Of a DNA stretch of 6,135 nt, positions 1 through 5,235 are shown one piece after another. The position numbers were made by a program, and so were the translations under genes. This DNA is from Thiobacillaceae bacterium. Its GTDB lineage: Bacteria > Pseudomonadota > Gammaproteobacteria > Burkholderiales > Thiobacillaceae. Below the pieces are notes generated by a model. It was not told the DNA's origin. It ran no database searches and was given only the letters and a program-made list of their open reading frames with translations. The stretch is from contig JAHENE010000125.1 of the NCBI GenBank assembly GCA_024643305.1, positions 1 to 6,135 of the forward strand. Direction: 5' to 3'. Positions within the stretch are counted from its first letter, which is position 1. Each line of letters begins with the position of its first letter.

Positions 1-11
1 CCTTCATTTGA

Positions 12-122
12 ACGCTTGCCTTGGACTGGCAAGCGCTTCTGCTGAACAACCCGGAAATCACTGACCGTAAAATTTCTGCCGCACTAAGGAGCTTGATGGC
101 CGTTGACGAGCGGCAAAAATAA
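12..122 (+). other. Possible 3' remnant of an upstream gene
   Basis: The frame ending in TAA at 120-122 gives about 36 residues of plausible protein (key stretch LDWQALLLNNPEITDRK, then ISAALRSLMAVDE). It is closed upstream by an in-frame TGA at 9-11, and no convincing start follows. This could be the end of a gene broken by a frameshift or stop just outside the window, or chance. I do not recognise the family. The segment also contains the 8-bp hairpin at 13-35. Apart from these, the 206 bp before the LysR gene show nothing I can support. Confidence 0.2.
13..35. repeat. Perfect 8-bp inverted repeat (hairpin)
   Basis: CGCTTGCC (13-20) and GGCAAGCG (28-35) are exact reverse complements around the 7-nt loop TTGGACT. 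The stem is GC-rich, but neither strand has a T-run after it, so it is not a standard intrinsic terminator. It could be a protein-binding site, a weak terminator, or chance within coding DNA. Confidence 0.45.
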
Positions 123-206
123 ATCTCTGGCAGCCGCGCCGACTTTTAGTGAGTTTTTACACAGTCTGGGCCGTAAGCTGCCGTCGGTTGGATGTGGCAA
201 TCAAAC

Positions 207-1082
207 TCACTGCGTGACCGAATTGTCCTGACTCTGCGCCTGTTCTTCGCGCCCCATGTTGCGCAGACCATCCAGGGCCTGGCTCAGTGCGTTGTGGTGC
301 GACTCTCTCGGATACACCAGATAAGCCGGAAGCTTGAACAAGGGGCTGTCTGGTACACGCATGAGTTTTCCGCTTTTGAGGTGCTGGCGCACCATTCGCA
401 GCGGAAAGTATCCAGAACCTCCGTAAGCCAACACCTGTTGCACCCCCAGCCAACCGATGTTGGCCGTCAGCGCAGGAGAGGCGACATCCGGGTAGTGTTC
501 GCTGAATTTCGCATCAAACTCCGGCCCCCAGCCGATGTGGATGTAGCCTTCGTCGGGCCAGCCGCGATCCAGCGAGGTGGTCACCAGCAGCAAGGTTTCG
601 TCGAACAGGTGTTCGATGACCAGCCCCGGACGCGATACCGGCGTGTACATGGCGCCGATGTCCACGGTGCCTTCGATCAGGCCCTGCATGATGTCGGCTT
701 CAAAACCGATTTCCAGCCGGAGCGAAACATCCGGCTCTGTTTTTCGCATCCAGTCCACCCAGTACGGCAGGAATCCTTCCCACAGCGCAATGCGCGCGCT
801 CAAAGTCAGCACGTCACGATAGCCTTGCGGCAGGCCGACATCGTGGCGTGCCTGTTCCAACGTGCGCACCAGATTCTTGGCGTGGTTGAGGAAGCGCTTG
901 CCGGCAGGAGTCAGTTCGGCGCCATTGCGGCCACGCTGAAACAGCCGCCCGCCCAGCACGCTCTCCAGTGTCTGGATGCGGGCGCTGACGGTGGATTGGG
1001 TGACATGCAGTCGGTTGGCCGCCGCGACGAAATTGCCGGTGGCGGCGACGGAAAGAAAGGTGCGGGCGAGTTCTATGTCCAT
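207..1082 (-). CDS. LysR-family transcriptional regulator
   Basis: This encodes 291 residues, a normal length for a LysR-type regulator. The N-terminal winged helix-turn-helix (about residues 1-60) carries the family pattern: TFLSVAATGNFVAAANRL, then VTQSTVSARI, LE..LGGRLFQR and LTPAGKRFL. A linker helix follows (about 60-90), then the substrate-binding-like effector domain (about 91-275), with segments such as VDIGAMYTP and YLVYPRE. The last 15 residues are polar and glutamine-rich. Start ATG is the complement of 1080-1082; only a weak AAAAG lies upstream of it. The gene is divergent from the DsrC-like gene, so by family precedent it probably regulates that promoter and represses itself. A 17-bp palindrome with T-N11-A geometry lies 6-22 bp upstream of its start. 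The effector ligand cannot be told from sequence. The family call is firm; the subfamily is not assigned. Confidence 0.95.
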   Translation of the reverse strand: MDIELARTFLSVAATGNFVAAANRLHVTQSTVSARIQTLESVLGGRLFQRGRNGAELTPAGKRFLNHAKNLVRTLEQARHDVGLPQGYRDVLTLSARIALWEGFLPYWVDWMRKTEPDVSLRLEIGFEADIMQGLIEGTVDIGAMYTPVSRPGLVIEHLFDETLLLVTTSLDRGWPDEGYIHIGWGPEFDAKFSEHYPDVASPALTANIGWLGVQQVLAYGGSGYFPLRMVRQHLKSGKLMRVPDSPLFKLPAYLVYPRESHHNALSQALDGLRNMGREEQAQSQDNSVTQ

Positions 1083-1087
1083 ACTTT

Positions 1088-1104
1088 TATCGAATTATTC
1101 GATA
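1088..1104. promoter_or_regulatory. Candidate LysR-type operator (17-bp palindrome)
   Basis: TATCGAA-TTA-TTCGATA is a perfect inverted repeat with 7-bp arms and a 3-bp centre. It contains a T-N11-A motif (T1090 to A1102), the classic LysR-type box. It sits in the spacer between the divergent LysR and DsrC-like genes, immediately upstream of the LysR start. The half-site TATCG recurs at 1120-1124, exactly 32 bp (about three helical turns) further on, which would suit a second, weaker activation half-site. Binding by the neighbouring regulator is inferred. Confidence 0.55.
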
Positions 1105-1125
1105 TTAAATAGCAATTTTTATCGT

Positions 1126-1154
1126 TTTTCAAATAAATTACATAGGCATAAACT
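1126..1154 (+). promoter_or_regulatory. Candidate promoter of the DsrC-like gene
   Basis: A possible -35 TTTTCA (1126-1131; 4 of 6 to consensus) is followed, after 17 bp, by a possible -10 TAAACT (1149-1154; 4 of 6). This gives a leader of about 23-25 nt before the ATG at 1184. The poor -35 fits a promoter needing an activator, and the TATCG half-site at 1120-1124 lies directly upstream. The sequence is AT-rich, so chance matches are likely. Confidence 0.3.
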
Positions 1155-1183
1155 TTAGCTTACTTGAATACAAGGGGATTCTC

Positions 1184-1522
1184 ATGAACGCTCCCTCCAC
1201 CTTGAACACCCTGATGCCGGCACGCGATGCCGAGGGTTATCTGATCGAACCGGGCGACTGGGACGAGGAAGTTGCCAAAGCTCTGGCCGCTGAAGAAGAT
1301 ATCCAACTCAGCGACGATCACTGGGACATCATCCGTTTCATGCGCGAATACCATGAAGAACATCAAGTCGCGGCCGATGCCCGATTTGTCATCAAGCACC
1401 TGGAGCAACGCTTGGGCAAGGAAGCTCGCAAGAAACTGTTCGAGTTGTTCCCTTACGGCCACGTCAAACAAACCTGCAAAATTGCCGGCATGAAGCGTCC
1501 TCGCGCCTGGAGTACGGGTTAG
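1184..1522 (+). CDS. DsrC/TusE-family protein lacking the C-terminal cysteine
   Basis: This encodes 112 residues, typical for the small DsrC/TusE/DsvC family of sulfur-carrier proteins. Family marks are D15-x-E-G-Y-L followed by W26 and EEVA, SDDHWDIIRFMREY (43-56), and the C-terminal arm FPYGHVKQTCKIAG. In true DsrC two cysteines on this arm, 11 residues apart, carry a trisulfide; TusE keeps only the outer one. Here the inner cysteine (C98) is present, while the outer position is W109 and the protein ends WSTG. C98 is the only cysteine. It therefore cannot act like classical DsrC or TusE, and a regulatory or different thiol role is likelier. Start ATG 1184 has AAGGGGA 5 nt upstream. The HPP gene follows after 48 bp, probably in one transcript. 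The family is secure; the function is open. Confidence 0.9.
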   Translation: MNAPSTLNTLMPARDAEGYLIEPGDWDEEVAKALAAEEDIQLSDDHWDIIRFMREYHEEHQVAADARFVIKHLEQRLGKEARKKLFELFPYGHVKQTCKIAGMKRPRAWSTG

Positions 1523-1530
1523 GAAACCCG
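1515..1530 (+). other. Small hairpin across the DsrC-like stop codon
   Basis: CGGGTT (1515-1520) and AACCCG (1525-1530) are perfect complements with loop AGGA, and the TAG stop lies at 1520-1522. No T-run follows, so it is not a clear terminator. It might protect or separate the mRNA between this gene and the HPP gene, or be incidental. Confidence 0.35.
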
Positions 1531-1570
1531 CCAGGCCAATAAATAAATGAAATAGCGGAGAGGAAACACA

Positions 1571-2239
1571 ATGGCACGCAGACTGGCTTACTCGGTCTCA
1601 GAACGAGAGCAATGGATTTCAGGCGCAGGCGGGGTGCTTGGCATACTGCTGGTTTGGTGGATCAGTTCGCTTGTGCTTGATAAACAGGCAGCCGTTCTGG
1701 TGGCCACTTCGATGGGATCGACTGCGGTCTTGTTGTTTGCGGCCCCGCATGGCCCCATGTCGCAGCCTTGGCCGCTGATAGGAGGCCATCTGATTTCCGC
1801 TTTGGTCGGTGTTGCCTGCACGAAGTGGTTTGGCAACAACCTCATGCTGGCCTCGGCCATGGCCGTGGGGGGATCGATTTCCACCATGTATTTTCTGCGC
1901 TGCCTGCACCCGCCCGGCGGCGCAACAGCACTCGGCGCCGTGCTCGGGGGCGCGCCAGTGCATGCGCTGGGTTATGGTTTTGTATTAAGCCCGATCCTTC
2001 TGAACTCGGTGGTTATTTTTGTTGCAGCGGTTGCGTTCAACTACCCATTTGCCTGGCGGCGGTATCCGCAGGCGTGGTGCAAGGCAAATCCCCAGGAAGA
2101 AAAAGCCATGATTCCGCACAGCCATCTTGTGTATGCCCTATCGCAAATCGACACTTTTGTGGACATCACCGAAAGCGATTTGCAGCGCATTTATTACCTA
2201 GCCATGAACGAGGAAACGGCTGCCGCTAAGGCAGACTGA
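1571..2239 (+). CDS. HPP-family integral membrane protein
   Basis: This encodes 222 residues. The name-giving motif is present as LHPPGGATAL (residues 112-121). The other conserved block also fits: GSTAVLLFAAPHGPMSQPWP, then LIGGHLISALVG (49-80). Hydrophobic segments at about 17-36, 39-58, 70-86, 92-108 and 137-156 indicate an inner-membrane protein with four or five spans. A soluble tail of about 60 residues follows, with DTFVDITESDL as in proteobacterial relatives. No CBS domain is seen. Some cyanobacterial and plastid HPP proteins have been linked to nitrite transport; whether that applies here is unknown. Start ATG 1571 is preceded by GGAGAGGA with 6-nt spacing. The gene lies 48 bp after the DsrC-like gene on the same strand, so it is probably co-expressed and under the divergent LysR regulator. 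Confidence 0.9.
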   Translation: MARRLAYSVSEREQWISGAGGVLGILLVWWISSLVLDKQAAVLVATSMGSTAVLLFAAPHGPMSQPWPLIGGHLISALVGVACTKWFGNNLMLASAMAVGGSISTMYFLRCLHPPGGATALGAVLGGAPVHALGYGFVLSPILLNSVVIFVAAVAFNYPFAWRRYPQAWCKANPQEEKAMIPHSHLVYALSQIDTFVDITESDLQRIYYLAMNEETAAAKAD

Positions 2240-2261
2240 CCGAAAACTCGAGCCTTTCCGC

Positions 2262-2291
2262 TTGCCGTCATTCAATTCCAGCGATTAGACT
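2262..2291 (+). promoter_or_regulatory. Weak candidate promoter for oxyR
   Basis: TTGCCG (2262-2267) and TAGACT (2286-2291) each match 4 of 6 consensus bases, with 18-bp spacing, in the 94-bp gap between the HPP gene and oxyR. This would start the transcript near 2298. Readthrough from the HPP gene is also possible, since I see no terminator in the gap. Confidence 0.25.
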
Positions 2292-2318
2292 GGCACAGAC
2301 CAATTGCTGCGAGAGAAC

Positions 2319-2337
2319 TCATAGTTACCGGCTATGA
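2319..2337. promoter_or_regulatory. Candidate OxyR operator overlapping the oxyR start
   Basis: TCATAG-N7-CTATGA is an inverted repeat with perfect 6-bp arms. Its core, ATAG-N7-CTAT (2321-2335), is exactly one half of the established OxyR recognition pattern, ATAG-N7-CTAT repeated after 7 bp. The oxyR start codon (2334-2336) lies inside the right arm. The neighbouring half-sites at the expected 22-bp offset are poor (3 of 8 upstream, 4 of 8 downstream), so this would be a single half-site, or bind more weakly. Self-repression by OxyR is the natural inference, as known for E. coli oxyR. Confidence 0.5.
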
Positions 2338-3269
2338 CCCTGACCGAACTCAAATACGTATTGGCCGTGGCGCGCGAAAAACATTTCGGCCGCGCAGCCG
2401 AAGCCTGCTTCGTATCGCAGCCGACGCTGTCGGTTGCCATAAAAAAGCTGGAGGAAGAACTGGGCGTCAGCCTGTTCGAGCGTGGCGGTGGCGGAGAACT
2501 CGGCATCACCCCGGCAGGCAAACGCGTAGCGGAACAGGCGTCACACATCTTCGAACTGGTGGATGGCATCAAGGACTTGGCAGCTGCCGCCAAGGATGAT
2601 TTGCAGGGACCGATCAGGCTTGGTGCCATCTACACCATTGCCCCCTACCTTTTGCCGGAACTGATTCCGCAGTTGCACGAGCGTGCACCGCAAATGCCCC
2701 TGCTGCTTGAGGAAAACTACACCCGCGTGCTGACGGAGAAGCTCAAGAAGGGCGAGCTCGACGCAATGATCATCGCCACGCCGCTGGATGATCCGTCCAT
2801 TCTGGCTTTGCCGCTGTACGAAGAACCTTTTGTGGTCGCCATCCCCTCTGACCATGCCTGGAAGAAAAAGAAATTCATCACCAGCTCTGAACTGGAGGAT
2901 GAAAGCATGCTGCTGCTGGGCACCGGCCATTGCTTTCGCGACCAGGTGCTGCAGGTATGTCCGGCGCTCAATCGCTCGGCGCAGGGCGGATTGCAGAAAA
3001 CCCTGGAAAGTTCGTCGCTGGAAACCATCCGCCACATGGTGGCTTCCGGCATGGGCATCACCGTGCTGCCCTGCACCGCTACGCGGCTGCACTCGCCTGC
3101 GGACAGTCTGTTGGCCTACCGGCCTTTCACCAAACCTGCGCCGACCCGCGTAGTGACCCTGGCCTGGCGCAAGAGCTTTCCCCGCCCACGCGCCATTGAA
3201 GCCATCCGGCAGGCCACGCTGGCAGCAAAGCTGCCCTGCGTCGATAAGATCCGTCCCGGGCGGCGCTGA
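2334..3269 (+). CDS. oxyR: Hydrogen-peroxide sensor OxyR (LysR family)
   Basis: This encodes 311 residues, close to E. coli OxyR (305). The N-terminal DNA-binding domain is typical: MTLTELKYVLAVAREKHFGR, then AAEACFVSQPTLSVAIKKLE and LGVSLFER. The decisive evidence is the redox centre GTGHCFRDQVLQVC. C200 and C209 have the 9-residue spacing of E. coli C199 and C208, and the flanking H199, R202 and D203 are kept. Peroxide should oxidise C200 and drive a C200-C209 disulfide that remodels the tetramer on DNA. The start is fixed by homology. No good Shine-Dalgarno precedes it (the nearest, GAGAG, is 18 nt away), and a candidate operator covers the start codon. The DUF202 gene follows after 20 bp, so the two are probably co-transcribed. 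The likely targets nearby are the rubrerythrin cluster and oxyR itself. Confidence 0.95.
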   Translation: MTLTELKYVLAVAREKHFGRAAEACFVSQPTLSVAIKKLEEELGVSLFERGGGGELGITPAGKRVAEQASHIFELVDGIKDLAAAAKDDLQGPIRLGAIYTIAPYLLPELIPQLHERAPQMPLLLEENYTRVLTEKLKKGELDAMIIATPLDDPSILALPLYEEPFVVAIPSDHAWKKKKFITSSELEDESMLLLGTGHCFRDQVLQVCPALNRSAQGGLQKTLESSSLETIRHMVASGMGITVLPCTATRLHSPADSLLAYRPFTKPAPTRVVTLAWRKSFPRPRAIEAIRQATLAAKLPCVDKIRPGRR

Positions 3270-3289
3270 CTTTTACACAAGGATTTCGC

Positions 3290-3655
3290 ATGTCCGACCT
3301 CAACGATCCAAGAGTTTTTTTCGCAGCCGAGCGAACTTTGATGGCATGGAATCGAACAGGCCTAACGCTCATGGCATTCGGCTTCGTTTTGGAACGCTTT
3401 GGTCTGTTCCTGCATATGCTCCGTCACAACCCGTCCGGCGTCGGACGAGATTTTTCGTTCTGGATCGGTGTTGCGTTCATCACCCTGGCACTAGTTGTCA
3501 TCGGGTTTTCCATTGTGCAGTTCCGGCGTGTATTGATAACTTTGAAACCTGTCGAGATCCCGCAGCGCTACTGCACCTGGGGTGGCATCGCCATGAATCT
3601 GTCCGTCATGCTGCTTGGCGCGGCCTTGCTGGTATATCTCTTCTCAGAGCTGTAA
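3290..3655 (+). CDS. DUF202 (YidH-type) small membrane protein
   Basis: This encodes 121 residues, the usual size for this family. The conserved N-terminal block is DPRVFFAAERTLMAWNRTGL, followed by TLMAFGFVLERFGLF; it identifies DUF202/YidH. Three membrane segments are visible at about 22-42, 56-77 and 97-117, with the charged AERT...NRTG motif at the membrane entrance of the first. The biochemical function of the family is not established to my knowledge. Start ATG 3290 has AAGGA (3279-3283) with 6-nt spacing. It lies 20 bp after oxyR with no terminator between, suggesting joint expression with the peroxide sensor; a role in stress response is only guilt by association. Confidence 0.9.
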   Translation: MSDLNDPRVFFAAERTLMAWNRTGLTLMAFGFVLERFGLFLHMLRHNPSGVGRDFSFWIGVAFITLALVVIGFSIVQFRRVLITLKPVEIPQRYCTWGGIAMNLSVMLLGAALLVYLFSEL

Positions 3656-3714
3656 GCGTCTGACCTTTTATTGGCAAAATCAGTTTGTGCTAATCCGACG
3701 CATCTTCCTGGCAC

Positions 3715-3720
3715 TATGAT
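3715..3720 (+). promoter_or_regulatory. Possible -10 element giving a leaderless marC-type mRNA
   Basis: TATGAT matches 5 of 6 bases of the -10 consensus and ends 6 nt before the ATG at 3727, so transcription could begin at or next to the start codon. No Shine-Dalgarno is visible before that ATG. There is no recognisable -35 at 16-18 bp, which lowers confidence. Confidence 0.25.
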
Positions 3721-3726
3721 AAACAT

Positions 3727-4362
3727 ATGGACTTTGCCGCTCTGATCCAGGCCGCATTCTCGCTTTTCGCCATCGTCGATCCGGTCGGCGTGATCCCGAT
3801 CTTTCTTTTGGCCACGCGAGGCTTCTCGCGCACGCAATCACACAAAGCCGCCTGGATATCTGCGCTAACCGTCTGGCTGGTGCTGGTGGTATTCACCTTC
3901 ATAGGTGAGCACTTGCTCAGATTCTTCGGCATTCGCATTGAGGCCTTCTCCGTGGCAGGCGGGCTGCTGTTGCTGATGCTGGCGCTGTCCATGCTGCAGG
4001 CGCATGTTAGTCCACTCAGGCAGACGCCGGAGGAAGCGACTGAAGTCGAGGAAAAGGAAGCTGTCGGCGTAGTGCCGCTGGGCATACCGCTCCTGGCCGG
4101 GCCGGGAGCAATTACCCATGTCATCGTTGCTGCCAGCGCGGCGCCAGGCGATGTCATGCACCAGGCCGCCCTGCTGATTCCGGTCACCCTGGTGGCGCTG
4201 TCAGTCTGGGTTTGCTTTTGGGCAGCGCCTGGTATCGCAAGGCGCCTGGGCAAAACTGGCATCCATGTTGTCACCCGCCTGATGGGGCTGATTATCGCCG
4301 CCATCTCGATCGAAATGATCGCGCGCGGCCTGGCCGGGCTGTTCCCCGGGCTTGTAGCCTAG
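3727..4362 (+). CDS. MarC-family (UPF0056) integral membrane protein
   Basis: This encodes 211 residues, the family's normal length. Signature motifs are FAIVDPVGVIPIF (14-26, the family's NP-G region with D18), VPLGIPLLAGPGAIT (116-130) and RLMGLIIAAISIEMIARGL (184-202). About six membrane spans appear at 4-28, 42-64, 71-91, 115-137, 146-170 and 181-207, with an acidic loop EEATEVEEKEA (102-112) between the third and fourth. MarC was once linked to multiple antibiotic resistance, but that was not upheld and the transported substrate is unknown; annotations as an amino-acid (NAAT) transporter are weakly based. The start is constrained by an in-frame stop at 3691-3693 and the typical N-terminus. 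It sits 71 bp after the DUF202 gene and 146 bp before rubrerythrin. Whether it belongs to the oxidative-stress set is inference. Confidence 0.92.
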   Translation: MDFAALIQAAFSLFAIVDPVGVIPIFLLATRGFSRTQSHKAAWISALTVWLVLVVFTFIGEHLLRFFGIRIEAFSVAGGLLLLMLALSMLQAHVSPLRQTPEEATEVEEKEAVGVVPLGIPLLAGPGAITHVIVAASAAPGDVMHQAALLIPVTLVALSVWVCFWAAPGIARRLGKTGIHVVTRLMGLIIAAISIEMIARGLAGLFPGLVA

Positions 4363-4399
4363 TTTGTTAAAAACTATCATTTAAATTGTAACAATCAAT
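4363..4399. promoter_or_regulatory. Candidate two-half OxyR site upstream of rubrerythrin
   Basis: The spacing of a full OxyR site (four tetramers separated by 7 bp) fits TTTG (4363), CTAT (4374), ATTG (4385) and CAAT (4396). This is 12 of 16 bases of ATAG/CTAT/ATAG/CTAT. Each half also satisfies T-N11-A (T4364-A4376, T4386-A4398), and ATTG-N7-CAAT is a true dyad. The site lies just upstream of a possible -35, as in promoters activated by OxyR. The match is imperfect and the DNA is AT-rich, so this remains a hypothesis. Confidence 0.35.
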
Positions 4400-4428
4400 T
4401 AGACCTATCGTTTAGCACTCCGTAAAGT
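4400..4428 (+). promoter_or_regulatory. Candidate promoter of the rubrerythrin operon
   Basis: A possible -35 TAGACC (4400-4405) and -10 TAAAGT (4423-4428), each 4 of 6 to consensus, have 17-bp spacing and directly abut the candidate OxyR site. Transcription would begin near 4435, leaving a leader of about 74 nt. An alternative pair, TTGTTA (4364-4369) and TGTAAC (4387-4392), is equally good by base matches and would overlap the proposed OxyR site. Confidence 0.3.
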
Positions 4429-4472
4429 TGCATCCGTGGACAGCAGAGGGAATTCAACCCAGCGCTGCCAAG

Positions 4473-4493
4473 AAATTTCCGCCGATCAAATTT
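4473..4493 (+). other. AAATTT repeat pair next to the rubrerythrin ribosome-binding site
   Basis: AAATTT occurs at 4473-4478 and 4488-4493. Each is self-complementary, so the pair can form a weak stem with a 9-nt loop that ends exactly where the Shine-Dalgarno AAAGGAG (4494-4500) begins. An all-A/T stem is unstable, so any effect on translation is speculative. Confidence 0.2.
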
Positions 4494-4508
4494 AAAGGAG
4501 CAAACGAA

Positions 4509-4985
4509 ATGGCTGTTGATATCAAATCCCCCACCATCCAGAACCTAGAAGCGGCGTTCGCTGGCGAGTGCATGGCCCACGCCAAATACCGCTACTTCGC
4601 CAAGATCTGCCGCGCCGTCGGCGACGTGGAAACCGCCAAGGTTTTCGAGGCCACTGCGGACCAGGAAATCCTGCATGCCTTCGGCCATGCCGAACTGTTG
4701 TTCGCGCAGGAAACCATGACACCGGAGAAATGTCTGCAGTACGCGATCGATGGCGAAACCCACGAGTACACCGAGATGTATCCCAAGTTCCGCCACGAAG
4801 CCATGGCTGAAGGCCACGATGCTGCAGTAAAGGAAATCGATGAACAGATCGCGGAATCGAAGGAGCACGCCGAGATGTTCAAGAACGTGCTTGAAAAAGC
4901 AGCCAAGCGCTTTGCCGCACTGGCCAAGGTTGAAGAGAAACACGCAAACCACTACCAGGCTCAGAAAGACCGGATCGCTGCCTGA
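4509..4985 (+). CDS. Rubrerythrin (diiron peroxidase, no rubredoxin domain)
   Basis: This encodes 158 residues forming a ferritin-like four-helix diiron domain that reduces H2O2 to water. Likely iron ligands, matched to classical rubrerythrin, are E20 (AFAGE), E53 and H56 (DQEILH), E83 and E86 (GETHEYTEMYP), and E142 and H145 (FAALAKVEEKHANHY). The last helix aligns closely with the classical E127/H130 helix but lies about 26 residues later. The extra stretch (about 107-133) contains a second similar motif, ESKEHAEMF. The C-terminal rubredoxin-like iron domain of classical rubrerythrin is absent; the next gene supplies a free rubredoxin. ATG 4509 is chosen because AAAGGAG lies 8 nt upstream and homology begins here; an in-frame ATG at 4428 would add 27 unrelated residues. 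It is the first gene of a likely three-gene operon. Confidence 0.93.
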   Translation: MAVDIKSPTIQNLEAAFAGECMAHAKYRYFAKICRAVGDVETAKVFEATADQEILHAFGHAELLFAQETMTPEKCLQYAIDGETHEYTEMYPKFRHEAMAEGHDAAVKEIDEQIAESKEHAEMFKNVLEKAAKRFAALAKVEEKHANHYQAQKDRIAA

Positions 4986-5026
4986 GCAGCACCAGAACAA
5001 TTTACTGAATATTGAAAGGAAACATC

Positions 5027-5200
5027 ATGAAAGTTTGGCAATGCATCGTATGCGGCTACATCTATGACGAAACCAAGGGCGACCCCGAGCACGGCGTGAC
5101 TGCTGGCACCCGCTGGGAAGATGTGCCCGAGTCATGGGAATGCCCGGACTGCGGCGTGTCGAAGGCCGATTTCGAAATGGTTGAAGTGGAAGCTGCCTGA
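5027..5200 (+). CDS. Rubredoxin
   Basis: This encodes 57 residues, a one-domain cytoplasmic iron-sulfur electron carrier. Four cysteines bind one iron: C6 and C9 in QCIVCGYIYD and C39 and C42 in ECPDCG. Family landmarks GDPEHGV and GTRWEDVPESWECPDCG are intact, and the acidic tail (MVEVEAA) is usual. ATG 5027 is used because AAAGGA (5015-5020) is 6 nt upstream; an in-frame TTG at 5012 would add five residues and lies too close upstream of that site. It follows rubrerythrin by 41 bp and precedes the flavoprotein by 35 bp. The inferred role is to carry electrons from the reductase to rubrerythrin. Confidence 0.97.
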   Translation: MKVWQCIVCGYIYDETKGDPEHGVTAGTRWEDVPESWECPDCGVSKADFEMVEVEAA

Positions 5201-5235
5201 AAACCAGATTGCAACGAAGATTAGAAGGAATGAAG

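Noticed and set aside
85..122. Tiny 8-codon frame (MAVDERQK) after a strong TAAGGAG
   Set aside because: It is too short to support as a gene; it is the end of the longer possible remnant in the same frame and shows no leader-peptide features.
129..182. GGCAGC (129-134) and GCTGCC (177-182) as a terminator stem for the LysR gene
   Set aside because: The loop of 42 nt is too long and the arms do not extend beyond 6 bp.
192..1112. A 306-codon open frame on the plus strand opposite the LysR gene, longer than the LysR gene itself
   Set aside because: Its translation has no recognisable domain and is rich in H, Q and R, as expected from the shadow of a GC-rich gene; the minus strand gives a textbook LysR protein.
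2541..3092. A 183-codon open frame antisense to oxyR
   Set aside because: It lies wholly inside oxyR, shows no domain, and has no sign of its own ribosome-binding site.
4334..4349. CCGGG/CCCGG stem near the end of the MarC gene as a terminator
   Set aside because: The stem is only 5 bp, lies inside coding sequence, and is not followed directly by a T-run.
4386..4398. FNR-like box (TTGTA...ATCAA) upstream of rubrerythrin
   Set aside because: The gap is 3 bp instead of 4 and the left half differs from TTGAT; the OxyR spacing explains the same bases better.
4428..4508. N-terminal extension of rubrerythrin from an earlier in-frame ATG
   Set aside because: The 27 added residues are unlike the family, while ATG 4509 has a strong AAAGGAG at proper spacing and matches known N-termini.
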